Positions 32,807-41,374 of a DNA stretch of 64,000 nt are shown piece by piece. The DNA comes from Larkinella punicea (GTDB lineage Bacteria > Bacteroidota > Bacteroidia > Cytophagales > Spirosomataceae): contig NZ_QOWE01000014.1 of NCBI RefSeq assembly GCF_003334855.1, positions 1-64,000 of the forward strand, read 5' to 3'. A program made the translations under genes and the position numbers. The number at the start of each line of letters is the position of its first letter. The first letter of the stretch is position 1. The notes under the pieces are model-generated. The model saw nothing but the letters and a program-made list of their open reading frames with translations. It had not been told where the DNA came from and ran no database searches.

Positions 32807-33667
32807 CTATTTCAGCAGATTCAATAAATACTGTCCATACCCGCTTTTCACCAGCGGTTGGGCAATGGCTTTTAGTTGTTCCGCGTCGATGTATCCCATC
32901 CGATAGGCCACCTCCTCGATCGAGCCGATTTTCATCCCCTGCCGCTCTTCGATCACCTGCACAAACTGACCCGCCTGCATCAGCGACACAAACGTGCCCG
33001 TGTCCAGCCACGCCGTCCCCCGATCCAGAATCCCCACTTTCAGCTTCTGGCGCTCCAGATACACCTTGTTGACGTCCGTGATCTCGTATTCGCCCCGCGG
33101 GCTGGGGGCCAGTTCTTTGGCAATCTTGACCACCTCGTTGTCATAAAAATACAATCCCGGCACCGCGTAGTTCGACTTGGGCTGCTCCGGTTTTTCCTCG
33201 ATCGACAAGGCTTTGTTATCATCATCGAATTCCACCACCCCATACCGCTCGGGATCGTTCACCTTATAGGCAAACACCACCCCACCGTCGGGATCATTGT
33301 TAGCCTGCAAAAGCTTCGACAGCCCCGAACCGTAGAAAATATTGTCGCCCAGAATCAGGGCCACCTTGTCATTGCCGATAAACTCTTCGCCGATGACGAA
33401 AGCCTGCGCCAGCCCATTCGGCAGCGGTTGTTCGGCATATTCAAACGAACACCCCACCTGCGAGCCATCGCCCAGCAGTTTTTTGAAGTGTGGCAGATCA
33501 TGCGGAGTCGAGATGATCAGGATCTCGCGAATGCCTGCCAGCAGCAGAATCGACAACGGATAATAGATCATCGGTTTGTCGTAAACCGGCATGAGTTGCT
33601 TGCTGACGGCCAGCGTCAACGGGTGCAGACGGGTACCGGAGCCCCCGGCCAGAATGATGCCTTTCAT
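32807..33667 (-). CDS. rfbA: Glucose-1-phosphate thymidylyltransferase
   Basis: A 286-residue nucleotidyltransferase (RmlA) making dTDP-glucose from dTTP and glucose 1-phosphate. The N-terminal signature [11 protein letters not shown] and [17 protein letters not shown] are intact, as are ILGDNIFYG and EYEITDVNK. Full length. Last of three nucleotide-sugar genes on this strand; it is separated from rfbB by a perfect 31-bp inverted repeat. rfbC and rfbD, needed to complete dTDP-L-rhamnose, are not in the window. Confidence 0.96.
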   Translation of the reverse strand: MKGIILAGGSGTRLHPLTLAVSKQLMPVYDKPMIYYPLSILLLAGIREILIISTPHDLPHFKKLLGDGSQVGCSFEYAEQPLPNGLAQAFVIGEEFIGNDKVALILGDNIFYGSGLSKLLQANNDPDGGVVFAYKVNDPERYGVVEFDDDNKALSIEEKPEQPKSNYAVPGLYFYDNEVVKIAKELAPSPRGEYEITDVNKVYLERQKLKVGILDRGTAWLDTGTFVSLMQAGQFVQVIEERQGMKIGSIEEVAYRMGYIDAEQLKAIAQPLVKSGYGQYLLNLLK

Positions 33668-33682
33668 GTTTTTTTCAATGAG

Positions 33683-33766
33683 TGAATGAGTGAATGATAG
33701 AATGAGTGAATAAACAGGACAAGGACCGCTCTTTTTTATTCACTCATTCTATCATTCACTCATTCA
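33683..33766. repeat. Perfect 31-bp inverted repeat between rfbB and rfbA
   Basis: 33683-33713 and 33736-33766 are exact inverted copies of 31 nt, themselves made of the repeating words GAATGAGT and GAATGATAGAATG, around a 22-nt centre. It fills nearly the whole gap between two genes of one operon. As RNA it would form a very stable hairpin. Confidence 0.92.
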
Positions 33767-33769
33767 AAA

Positions 33770-34828
33770 TTATCGGTTTTCGTACATGGAATCGTAATAC
33801 TTCTGATAAGCGCCCGAGGTGACGTTTTCGAGCCAGTCCTGGTTGGCTAAAAACCAGTCGACGGTTTTTTCCAGGCCTTCTTCAAATTGCAGCGAAGGCT
33901 CCCAGCCCAGCTCGTTCATCAGCTTGTGGGCGTCGATGGCGTAGCGCAGGTCGTGGCCGGCGCGGTCGGTCACGTAGGTGATCAACTGGGCGGAGGTGCC
34001 TTCGGCCCGGCCCAGTTTGCGATCCATGATGCTGCACAGCAGATGCACCAGGTCGATGTTTTTCCACTCGTTGAAACCGCCGATGTTGTAGGTCTCGCCG
34101 GTTTTGCCGTTGTGGTAAATCGTGTCGATGGCCCGCGCGTGGTCGATGACATACAACCAGTCCCGCACATTCTCGCCTTTGCCATAGACCGGCAAAGGCT
34201 TGTTAGTCTGGATGTTATGAATCATCAACGGGATGAGCTTCTCGGGAAAGTGGTTGGGGCCGTAGTTGTTGGAGCAGTTCGACAGCACGATGGGCAGCCC
34301 GTAGGTATTGCCATAAGCGCGTACGAAGTGATCCGAAGCCGCTTTGGACGCCGAATAGGGCGACTGCGGATCGTAGGAGGTGGTTTCGGTGAAGAAGTCT
34401 TCCGGATTGTGCAGCGACCCGTAGACCTCGTCGGTCGAAACGTGGTAGAAGCGTTTGCCGGCGAAGTCGGCCTTCCAGCTATTTTTAGCCGCATTCAGCA
34501 GGTTGACCGTTCCAACGACGTTGGTCAGCACGAATGCCATCGGGTCGGTGATCGACCGGTCGACGTGCGATTCGGCCGCCAGGTGGATGACGCCATCGAA
34601 GGCATGGTCCTGAAACAGTTGCTCCAGAAACGACGCATCCGTAATATCTCCTTTGACGAAGGTATAATTCGGCGCATTTTCAATGTCCGTGAGGTTGGCG
34701 AGATTACCGGCATAAGTCAGTTTATCCAGATTAACAATCTGATAATCTGGATATTTTGTCACAAACAGCCGAACGACGTGTGAACCAATGAAGCCGGCTC
34801 CGCCGGTAATCAGAATCTTTTTAGACAT
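33770..34828 (-). CDS. rfbB: dTDP-glucose 4,6-dehydratase
   Basis: A 352-residue short-chain dehydrogenase (RmlB) converting dTDP-glucose to dTDP-4-keto-6-deoxyglucose. The NAD site is GGAGFIGSHVVRLF, the catalytic region shows STDEVYGSL and the YxxxK motif in YSASKAASDHF, and the family block SNCSNNYGPNHFPEKLIP is present. Full length. It starts 6 nt after galE on the same strand, so the two are one transcript. Confidence 0.97.
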   Translation of the reverse strand: MSKKILITGGAGFIGSHVVRLFVTKYPDYQIVNLDKLTYAGNLANLTDIENAPNYTFVKGDITDASFLEQLFQDHAFDGVIHLAAESHVDRSITDPMAFVLTNVVGTVNLLNAAKNSWKADFAGKRFYHVSTDEVYGSLHNPEDFFTETTSYDPQSPYSASKAASDHFVRAYGNTYGLPIVLSNCSNNYGPNHFPEKLIPLMIHNIQTNKPLPVYGKGENVRDWLYVIDHARAIDTIYHNGKTGETYNIGGFNEWKNIDLVHLLCSIMDRKLGRAEGTSAQLITYVTDRAGHDLRYAIDAHKLMNELGWEPSLQFEEGLEKTVDWFLANQDWLENVTSGAYQKYYDSMYENR

Positions 34829-34834
34829 ACGTTT

Positions 34835-35869
34835 TTACTCCGAAACGATTGAGTTTTTCAATTGCAAATTTTGTTCCCAGCGCCACGCGTCCTGTAGCCC
34901 TTCGGCCAGGGTTTTTTCGGCGCGCCAGCCCATCACGTTATTGACTTTATCGACCTGTGCGTAGATTTTCTCCACATCGCCCGGACGGCGGGGGCCAATC
35001 GAATAATTCAGCTTGATGTTGTTCACTTTTTCAAACGTCTGGATCAGTTCCAGAACGGTTTGCCCGTTGCCGGTGCCTACGTTAAAAACATCATAATAAC
35101 TGGTTTCCTCGCGCGAATCGAGCAACCGCAGCGCCTGAACGTGCGCTTTGGCCAGATCAACCACGTGAATGTAATCCCGGATGCAGGTCCCGTCGACGGT
35201 GTCATAATCGCCCCCGTGCACCGTCAGTTTCTCACGAATACCGGCGGCTGTCTGGGTAATGAACGGCACCAGATTACCCGGAACGCCCAGTGGCAATTCG
35301 CCGATCAGCCCGGACGGATGCGCCCCCATCGGATTAAAATACCGCAGCGCAATCGATTTGACAGGTCCGCCCGCCTTGACGGTATCCCGGATGATGTCTT
35401 CGCAAATGGCCTTGGTGTTACCGTAGGGCGACTGCGCCGGCAGCCGGGGGGTTTCCTCCGTCACGGGCAGGTGTTCGGGTTGACCGTACACCGTACACGA
35501 CGACGAGAAAACCAGGTTCGGAACGCCATACCGCTGCATGGTTTCCAGTAACAACAAAGTTGAGTCGAGGTTGTTGCGGTAATACATCAGCGGTTTTGCC
35601 ACCGATTCGCCCACTGCCTTGTGAGCCGCGAAGTGAATCACCCCCCGAAAATTCTCTTTTTCAAAGATCGCATTGAGCGCTTCGGCATCGTTGCAATCCG
35701 CTTCATAGAACGGAACATCGTGGTTCAGAATCTGGCGCAGTCCTGCCAATGCCGAGCGGTTCGAGTTGGAAAAATTGTCGATAATGACGGGTTCGAATCC
35801 CGCGTTCAGCAGTTCTACGACTGTGTGCGAACCAATAAAACCGGCTCCGCCAGTGACTAAGATTTTCAT
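34835..35869 (-). CDS. galE: UDP-glucose 4-epimerase
   Basis: A 344-residue epimerase interconverting UDP-glucose and UDP-galactose. The NAD site GGAGFIGSHTVVELL, the Ser/YxxxK site (SSSCTVYGQ, SPYGNTKAICED) and the family words RYFNPMGAHPSG and GDYDTVDGTCIRDYIHV are intact. First gene of galE-rfbB-rfbA, preceded by a good promoter match. The operon supplies sugar nucleotides for surface polysaccharide or lipopolysaccharide. Confidence 0.97.
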   Translation of the reverse strand: MKILVTGGAGFIGSHTVVELLNAGFEPVIIDNFSNSNRSALAGLRQILNHDVPFYEADCNDAEALNAIFEKENFRGVIHFAAHKAVGESVAKPLMYYRNNLDSTLLLLETMQRYGVPNLVFSSSCTVYGQPEHLPVTEETPRLPAQSPYGNTKAICEDIIRDTVKAGGPVKSIALRYFNPMGAHPSGLIGELPLGVPGNLVPFITQTAAGIREKLTVHGGDYDTVDGTCIRDYIHVVDLAKAHVQALRLLDSREETSYYDVFNVGTGNGQTVLELIQTFEKVNNIKLNYSIGPRRPGDVEKIYAQVDKVNNVMGWRAEKTLAEGLQDAWRWEQNLQLKNSIVSE

Positions 35870-35897
35870 GAGGGTAATTGCATTTAAGGCGTTATTT

Positions 35898-35928
35898 CAA
35901 ACGTTGAGTACGGTATTGAATAGTGCAA
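35898..35928 (-). promoter_or_regulatory. Candidate promoter of galE-rfbB-rfbA
   Basis: On the minus strand TTG, 20 nt, then AACGTTTG matches the Bacteroidota -33/-7 pattern with one mismatch in the -7 element. The predicted start point is about 22 nt before the galE ATG, a usual leader length. Confidence 0.5.
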
Positions 35929-36145
35929 AAAACCTGCCGCTATGGTTGAACGATTCGGATTGTCGCTCACGGCGGACAAGAAAATCATTTTTTGTAAAAT
36001 CGTGTTAAGAATTCGGATACAGCCCGTTTCTTGCGGGGCAAAAGTATAAAATTCAGTAGGTTTCTAAAAATAAGTTTTTATCTTCGGGTTATAGCGTTGC
36101 AGCACCGGCCCGGCAAAACCCCGGACCGCAACCCATTGGAGTGGC

Positions 36146-37021
36146 ATGATAAACGACAACGAAATAAAAGCCCTGATTTCTTTGCTGGACGATGAAGACC
36201 AGGAAATCACCGAACACGTTGAACAAAAAATCCGCGAATTGGGCGGCCAGTTGATCCCGTACCTGGAAAGTGAATGGGAAGATAGTTTTAGTCCTATTCA
36301 CCAGAAGAAAATTGAGGAGTTAATTCACGATTTGCAATACCAGTCCGTTCTGGATCGAATTAGACTCTGGAAAGAAACCGGAGGAATCGACCTCCTGGAG
36401 GGTTTGTGGATCGTGGCAACGTATCAATACCCGGATTTGTCGCTCGATAAAATCCGGCTTGAAATCAAGCAACTGTACCTGGATGTGTGGCTGGAAGGCA
36501 AGTCCGAAATGCACCCCATCGATCAGATCAAAACCTTAAATACCGTCTTTTTTAACAAACTGAAATTTGCCGCCAACACCAAACATTTTCATTCGCCTTC
36601 CAATTCGATGATCAATGTGGTGCTGGAAAGCCGGCGCGGCAACCCCATTTCGCTGTGTGTGATTTACATGCTGATCGCCCAGCAACTTGATTTGCCCGTC
36701 TACGGTGTAAACCTGCCCAGTTTGTTTGTGTTGACGTATAAAAAGGACCATACCCAGTTTTACATCAACGTCTTTAACCGTGGCCTGGTGTTCTCGAAGT
36801 CAGACATTGATCACTACATTGGGCAGTTGAACCTGAAACCGGCCGACACCTACTACCAACCCTGCACGAACCTGGATATTATCCGGCGCGTGCTGCGGAA
36901 TCTGATGCTGGCGTTCGAGAAAATCGGCGATACCGGCCGCGTGAAGGAAGTCGAGCAATTGCTGGATGCGGTTTACGACGAAGATGCCACCCCGCCCTTG
37001 TCAGATTATACGAATAAGTGA
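36146..37021 (+). CDS. Transglutaminase-like (Transglut_core2, SirB1-family) protein
   Basis: A 291-residue cytoplasmic protein. The N-terminal ~90 residues are acidic and helical. The core (~95-240) matches Transglut_core2/SirB1, with the signature NVVLESRRGNPISLCVIY, then LDLPVYGVNLPSLFVL and FYINVFNRG. The catalytic Cys is in ISLCVIY. The C-terminal segment is TPR-like. No substrate is known for the family. It is divergent from galE and followed by a cluster of repeats. Confidence 0.85.
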   Translation: MINDNEIKALISLLDDEDQEITEHVEQKIRELGGQLIPYLESEWEDSFSPIHQKKIEELIHDLQYQSVLDRIRLWKETGGIDLLEGLWIVATYQYPDLSLDKIRLEIKQLYLDVWLEGKSEMHPIDQIKTLNTVFFNKLKFAANTKHFHSPSNSMINVVLESRRGNPISLCVIYMLIAQQLDLPVYGVNLPSLFVLTYKKDHTQFYINVFNRGLVFSKSDIDHYIGQLNLKPADTYYQPCTNLDIIRRVLRNLMLAFEKIGDTGRVKEVEQLLDAVYDEDATPPLSDYTNK

Positions 37022-37029
37022 TCTAAGAG

Positions 37030-37279
37030 TTAGATCGGCCATCCCTACGGGATTTTAGGCTATACCCAAAACCGGTGGCTACAAAATGCTTCATCCCTAC
37101 GGGATTATCAAATACAACAGTCCCGTAGGGATGAAGCATTTTGTAGCTTTTCAATGTTCCGACTTAGGCTACTCACAAATAAACAATCCCATAGGGATGA
37201 ATCATTTTGTAGCGGTGGGTTTGAACCCACCAAAAAAGAAAAGATCTAATCAACAATCCCGTAGGGATGACCGATCTAA
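37030..37279. repeat. MITE-like element with 25-bp terminal inverted repeats (CATCCCTACGGGAT family), copy 2
   Basis: The ends 37030-37054 and 37255-37279 are inverted copies matching at 24 of 25 positions (TTAGATCGG(C/T)CATCCCTACG plus GGATT). Inside, ATGCTTCATCCCTACGGGAT and its inverted copy form a strong hairpin, and a further unit is preceded by AATCCCATAGGGATG. The words GGCTACAAAATG and ATTTTGTAGC flank the hairpin. The element has no gene and fills the gap between the transglutaminase-like and phosphopantetheinyl transferase genes. Small open frames inside it are repeat artefacts. Confidence 0.85.
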
Positions 37280-37304
37280 TGAAACCTAAAAGTCTGTGGG
37301 CCTG

Positions 37305-37934
37305 CTAAAAAGCCACCGCTAACATCCCCGGCCCTGTTTCGAAATAATGAATGGTTAACGCCCGAACATCGTCGGGCAAGCGGACGTGGCCCGTCAGAAG
37401 CCCCGCACCATCGGCAAATGGATCGATGTGCAGGTGTTCGCGGAAGGTGAGCTGGCGTTTGCCGTAGAGCTTGTAAAGAGCCTCCTTGGCGCACCAGTAT
37501 ACCGCCAGCCGGTGCAGATCGCCGTTGGCATGGCTGATTTCTGCGTCGGACAACACGCGCGGCACCACCCGGATAAACTGCTCCCGAAACGGCTCAATGT
37601 CAATGCCTACGGTTTTGGTATGGTGTAGCACCGCAGCAGCCCAGCCGGAGGTATGCGAAATCGAAACGTGGGCAGCCAGGCCAATCAGATGCGGTTTTCC
37701 GTATTCGTCCTTGTACAACCCCGCATAGGTCCAGTGCGCCTGAACCAGCGCCCGAACCGCAGCCCGGCAGGCCAGCCACTCCACACGCTGCGCCGGGTGC
37801 GTGATCTGGACCAGTTCCAGTTGCTCCGGCATCGTCAGCGTGAGCAGCGCGCGCAGTTCGTCTTCACTTTCTTCAATTTTCCACAACACCGCCGTACAGT
37901 CGGCCCCCAGTCGATGGGTTTGATAAACGGACAT
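37305..37934 (-). CDS. 4'-phosphopantetheinyl transferase
   Basis: A 209-residue transferase of the Sfp/AcpT superfamily that attaches the phosphopantetheine arm of CoA to carrier proteins. The two signature motifs are VGIDIEPF and WCAKEALYKLYG, giving the Mg-binding Asp, Glu and the Lys. Length fits a group II enzyme. Adjacent genes give no hint of a dedicated carrier protein, so it probably serves fatty acid synthesis or is a general enzyme. Convergent with the repeat cluster and divergent from the WD40 gene. Confidence 0.9.
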   Translation of the reverse strand: MSVYQTHRLGADCTAVLWKIEESEDELRALLTLTMPEQLELVQITHPAQRVEWLACRAAVRALVQAHWTYAGLYKDEYGKPHLIGLAAHVSISHTSGWAAAVLHHTKTVGIDIEPFREQFIRVVPRVLSDAEISHANGDLHRLAVYWCAKEALYKLYGKRQLTFREHLHIDPFADGAGLLTGHVRLPDDVRALTIHYFETGPGMLAVAF

Positions 37935-37951
37935 ACTTTGGATTTAAAATG

Positions 37952-38047
37952 TAATAATAAATGTAAAATTTCAAATGTCGAATGTTAAAGTGAAAGCCAC
38001 CAGAACACATTTACATTCGACATTCATCATTTTGCATTTATCATTTA
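37952..38047. repeat. Inverted repeat (AAATGTAAAAT / GAATGTCGAATGT family)
   Basis: Left arm 37952-37985 and right arm around 38012-38047 are inverted copies with some mismatches, ending in AATGTCGAATGT. It occupies the divergent space between the transferase and WD40 genes, so it overlaps the likely promoter region of both. Its words recur in the inverted repeat near base 300. Confidence 0.72.
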
Positions 38048-38081
38048 ATATTTTCCCTTTATCATTGCAGAAACGATAGCA

Positions 38082-38984
38082 ATGCAAGTCCATAAAATTG
38101 ACACTTTTGCCGGCCACCGCGACTGCGTGTATACGCTGGATGCCGGAGCCTCTTCGACCGAGTTTTTTTCGGCCGGGGCCGATGGGCTGGTGGTTCGCTG
38201 GCAGTTGGACAAACCGGATCTGGGTTCGCTCCTGGCCCGCATTCCGGCTTCCGTCTACGCCCTGGCGTTCGATCCGGAACGGAAACAGCTCTGGGTGGGG
38301 CAAAATTACGACGGTATTCACATCATCGATCCCATTCAGAAACAGGAAGTTCGCTCGGCCCAGATCACCCCGGCGGCTATCTTCGACATCAAAATCAGCG
38401 AAGGAACGGCCTGGATCGCCTTGTCCGACGGCGTTCTGGTGGTGATGGATGTGGCGGAGTTTGTCGTTAAAAAGCACCTGAAAGTAAGCGATAAAAGCGC
38501 GCGGGCCATTGCCATCAATCCGAAAACCCGGGAGGTGGCCGTGGGCTACAGCGACAACGGCATCCGGATTTTTGATCAGGATGGCCTGACCCTCAAATAC
38601 GTCATTCCGGCACATACAAACTCCGTTTTCACCGTTCAATATTCACCCGATGGGCGGTATTTGCTCTCGGCGGGGCGCGACGCCCACCTCAAAATCTGGG
38701 ATGTTACCGACCGATACCGCCCCAAAAATGATATTGCGGCCCATTTATTCGCCATTAATCACATTTGCTACAGTCCGGATGGCGCGTTATTTGCTACAGG
38801 CAGCATGGATAAGGCCATTAAAGTGTGGGATGCGGAGACGTTCCGGCTGTTGAAGGTGATCGACCGGGCCCGACACGCCGGACACGGAACGTCGGTCAAC
38901 AAATTGCTCTGGAGTCCATATCAGCACCAACTCATTTCGGCTAGCGACGACCGACTGATCTCGGTCTGGGAAATTACCCGCTAG
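38082..38984 (+). CDS. WD40 repeat protein
   Basis: A 300-residue protein made of WD40 blades: about seven units, the clearest ending in VRW, IFD, LKIWDV, IKVWDA and ISVWEI. The GH...(S/T)V(F/Y) starts are visible (AGHRDCVYTLDAG, HTNSVFTVQYSPDGRYL). No signal peptide, so it is cytoplasmic, presumably a beta-propeller scaffold. Followed in the same direction by the DivIVA-domain gene, with a 123-bp gap containing its own candidate promoter. Confidence 0.9.
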   Translation: MQVHKIDTFAGHRDCVYTLDAGASSTEFFSAGADGLVVRWQLDKPDLGSLLARIPASVYALAFDPERKQLWVGQNYDGIHIIDPIQKQEVRSAQITPAAIFDIKISEGTAWIALSDGVLVVMDVAEFVVKKHLKVSDKSARAIAINPKTREVAVGYSDNGIRIFDQDGLTLKYVIPAHTNSVFTVQYSPDGRYLLSAGRDAHLKIWDVTDRYRPKNDIAAHLFAINHICYSPDGALFATGSMDKAIKVWDAETFRLLKVIDRARHAGHGTSVNKLLWSPYQHQLISASDDRLISVWEITR

Positions 38985-39035
38985 GTAAATGATTTGGTTA
39001 CTTTTCGGCTTTTTGACAAATTTCAAACTAAAAAA

Positions 39036-39067
39036 TTGATATTTTCGGTCGGATAACTTTACTTTTA
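39036..39067 (+). promoter_or_regulatory. Candidate promoter of the DivIVA-domain gene
   Basis: TTG, 21 nt, then TACTTTTA matches the Bacteroidota -33/-7 pattern with one mismatch. The predicted start lies about 34 nt before the ATG. Confidence 0.4.
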
Positions 39068-39107
39068 GCAGACAAGTGACCATTTGTCACCATTAACCCT
39101 TTCAGTT

Positions 39108-40001
39108 ATGAAAATTACGCCCATCGAGATACGGCAGCATACATTTGAAAAAAAGGGATTCGGCGGCTACCGCCCCGACGAAGTCGATGCCTTCCTGGCA
39201 TCACTTTCGCAGGAATGGGAACGCGTTACGAGTGAAGGAAAAATGCTGAAGATGCAGCTTGAACTGGCCGAAAAAGAACTCAGCAAGTTCAAGGACATCG
39301 AGATGACGTTGTTCAAAACGTTGAAAACCGCCGACGACACCAGCACCCAGATTACCGATCAGGCCAACAAAGCCGCGGAGAAATACCTCGGCGAATCGAA
39401 GCAGAAAGCCGATGAAATCCTGGCCGATGCCCGCAAACGTTCGACGTTGATGGTGCAGGACGCCGAAAACCAGGCCCGGTTTATCAAAGAAAATATCCTG
39501 AACGACCTGAAGTCGATGGAACACGACTTCAAAGCGATGGAGAAATACAAGGAAGGACTCATCAAACAAATTCGTACACTGGCGGGCAATGCCATCGAAA
39601 GCGTCGACCGGTTTGAGAAGAAATTCAACCAGCAGTCATTGCAGGCCAAAATCGATGAAGTGACCGCTCAACACACCGAAGATGAGCCAGTTGCGCCTAC
39701 CGAATCCGAAACCCATCCTTCCGATACGGAACTGGTAGACCCGGAAACCCTGCACGTCGAAAACACGGACGATGCGCTGCAACACGCGGCCGAAGCGACC
39801 GAAACACCAGCGGATGAAGCCGTTGAAGATCCGGTTGCCGCCCAGGGCGAGGAAGCCGCCGAAGCCGGATTGCCCGCAACCGAGCCCGTTGCGGACAAGG
39901 AATCCGAAGACGAAGAGACCACCGAACCCCAGGCCGTTCACGAGGAATCGGATTCGGGCGAAAAGAAAAAGAATTCCGGATCATTCTTTGATCAGATTTA
40001 A
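39108..40001 (+). CDS. DivIVA-domain coiled-coil protein
   Basis: A 297-residue protein. The N-terminal DivIVA lipid-binding motif is MKITPIEIRQHTFEKKGFGG followed by YRPDEVDAFL. A long coiled coil (~30-180) follows, rich in Lys and Glu (WERVTSEGKML, AEKYLGESKQK). The last ~110 residues are acidic and rich in Pro, Thr and Glu. The start at 39108 gives the conserved family N-terminus; an upstream in-frame ATG would add eight residues. DivIVA proteins recognise curved membrane and recruit division or polar factors; in Bacteroidota the role is poorly known. A strong terminator follows directly. Confidence 0.9.
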   Translation: MKITPIEIRQHTFEKKGFGGYRPDEVDAFLASLSQEWERVTSEGKMLKMQLELAEKELSKFKDIEMTLFKTLKTADDTSTQITDQANKAAEKYLGESKQKADEILADARKRSTLMVQDAENQARFIKENILNDLKSMEHDFKAMEKYKEGLIKQIRTLAGNAIESVDRFEKKFNQQSLQAKIDEVTAQHTEDEPVAPTESETHPSDTELVDPETLHVENTDDALQHAAEATETPADEAVEDPVAAQGEEAAEAGLPATEPVADKESEDEETTEPQAVHEESDSGEKKKNSGSFFDQI

Positions 40002-40004
40002 CAC

Positions 40005-40030
40005 AAAGCGGACGTCGAGTCCGCTTTTTT
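40005..40030 (+). terminator. Intrinsic terminator after the DivIVA-domain gene
   Basis: AAAGCGGAC, a 5-nt loop and GTCCGCTTT form a 9-bp perfect stem that runs directly into a run of six T. It starts 4 bp after the stop codon. Confidence 0.88.
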
Positions 40031-40095
40031 GTTCTACTTTTGGGCGAAAATCTAACCGGTTGGAAAGACGGCAAAAAACCGTCACGCCCCTCTTT

Positions 40096-40446
40096 ATGGG
40101 AACTATTGCGCTCGAAGGTCTCGAATTTTTCGCCTACCACGGCTTCTACGACGAAGAACAGAAGATTGGCAACAAATACTCGGTCGATATCACGGTCGTG
40201 GCCGATCTGTCCGAAGCCGCCCGCGTCGATAAACTCAGTACCACTGTCAACTACGGCGAATTGTACCGCATCGCCCACGAAGCCATGCAGCGCCCCGCCC
40301 GGCTGCTGGAACACATTTCCCACAACATCATCACCGAAATCCGGAAACGCTACCCCAACGTCGATTCGGTTGAGGTGAGCGTCTCCAAATTCAATCCGCC
40401 CATCGGGGGCGTTTGCCACCGGGCGAAGATCACCCTGCGCGGCTGA
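40096..40446 (+). CDS. folB: Dihydroneopterin aldolase
   Basis: A 116-residue folate-pathway enzyme that cleaves dihydroneopterin to 6-hydroxymethyl-dihydropterin and glycolaldehyde. Family words are IALEGLEFFAYHGFYDEEQ at the N-terminus, STTVNYGELYRIAHE (active-site Tyr and Glu region) and VSVSKFNPPIGG with the conserved Lys. The start at 40096 (MGTIALEG) is chosen by family length; the frame is open far upstream. It lies 95 bp after the DivIVA gene and its terminator, so it has its own promoter or relies on read-through. Confidence 0.94.
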   Translation: MGTIALEGLEFFAYHGFYDEEQKIGNKYSVDITVVADLSEAARVDKLSTTVNYGELYRIAHEAMQRPARLLEHISHNIITEIRKRYPNVDSVEVSVSKFNPPIGGVCHRAKITLRG

Positions 40447-40464
40447 TTGCCATCATCCATAAAA

Positions 40465-40487
40465 AAGCGGGAATTTGGCTCCCGCTT
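40465..40487 (-). terminator. Terminator between folB and the cupin gene
   Basis: AAGCGGGA and TCCCGCTT form an 8-bp stem with a 7-nt loop. On the minus strand it is followed by TTTTTT (plus-strand 40461-40466), so it mainly ends the cupin gene; on the plus strand it may slow folB transcription. Confidence 0.78.
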
Positions 40488-40519
40488 CGATTTCGTATAT
40501 AATGCTAAAAATCAGATTA

Positions 40520-41284
40520 TTAGCGATAATACTTTTCCAGAGCCTTATCCTCCCCTTTCCATTGTGCAATTTTGGCCAGCGCATTCACCAACGGCTCCTG
40601 AATAAAACCGGGTATTTCTGGCAGGTAGGTGCCGCTGTAGCCCAGTAACAGCGCCATATGCCAGGGGTTTTTGGTAATTTCGCCTTCAAACTGCCCGTCG
40701 TTGATGAGACCATACGCCACCCGGATGCTTTTTTCCAAGCCCCTGGCCGGCATTGTTTTAACCTGGAGGAGGAGAGTCGAATCGGTTGGGTTTGCGAAAT
40801 AATGCCATTCTCCTTTCTTCGCAGTGGCACTGTCGCCTTCGTTTATGATGTACTCGTTTTCGTTTAAGCCCACCTTGGCCTTGCCTTTCAAAACCGTAAA
40901 ATATTCGTCGAACGACTTGTGATAGTGCCATCCATTACCACCTTTCGGTTCTACTTCTACCTGAATCAACTCATAAGTCCCCCCGGTTTCGTGGGCGGTT
41001 TTCAGGAACGTTGATTTGTAATTGCCCTCGCTGTTAATAACGGTACGGTCAGCGCGGTTGCCGACACTCAGATCAAGCGGGGGCAGAAAAAAGGCAAAAC
41101 CGGTAATAGCCAAATAGATAAAGGCCAGAAAAAAAGGAGGAAGGCCTACCAATGTGTAGAGCAGTCGGACCCAAAGCGGATGATTGCCTTTCCAGATCCG
41201 GAGGACGCCGGTTGGGTAAAATACGAAAGAGGTCCATTTCCGAACGCGGGCTTTGTTAGCCGCTTGCACAGTTAGATTGTTCAT
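40520..41284 (-). CDS. Membrane-anchored cupin-domain protein
   Basis: A 254-residue protein. Residues 40-75 contain one or two hydrophobic helices (LLYTLVGLPPFFLAFIYLAI). A cupin barrel spans ~105-195, with GGNGWHYHKSFDEYFTVLKG as cupin motif 1 (two His and a Glu) and GEWHYFANPTD as motif 2, so a metal centre is likely. The C-terminal ~60 residues have a YSGTYLPEIPGF segment. It is divergent from an AraC-type regulator gene with a 90-bp shared promoter space, which probably controls it. The substrate or ligand is unknown. Confidence 0.85.
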   Translation of the reverse strand: MNNLTVQAANKARVRKWTSFVFYPTGVLRIWKGNHPLWVRLLYTLVGLPPFFLAFIYLAITGFAFFLPPLDLSVGNRADRTVINSEGNYKSTFLKTAHETGGTYELIQVEVEPKGGNGWHYHKSFDEYFTVLKGKAKVGLNENEYIINEGDSATAKKGEWHYFANPTDSTLLLQVKTMPARGLEKSIRVAYGLINDGQFEGEITKNPWHMALLLGYSGTYLPEIPGFIQEPLVNALAKIAQWKGEDKALEKYYR

Positions 41285-41374
41285 GTTGCTTATTTGTTGT
41301 TATTTTTGTTGGGGCAAATTTCCACAGTAAACAAGCCGGAGCGTTATCGATAAACGGATTATGATTGTGGCAAA

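Noticed and set aside
37030-37279. Possible CRISPR array, because ATCCCTACGGGAT units recur at intervals of tens of bases
   Set aside because: Units alternate in orientation, spacing is irregular, the sequences between units are themselves repeated, and there are no cas genes.
37086-37289. 67-codon frame inside the repeat cluster
   Set aside because: Its protein is just the translated repeat word (HPYGIIK, PVGMKHFVA), so it is an artefact of the hairpins.
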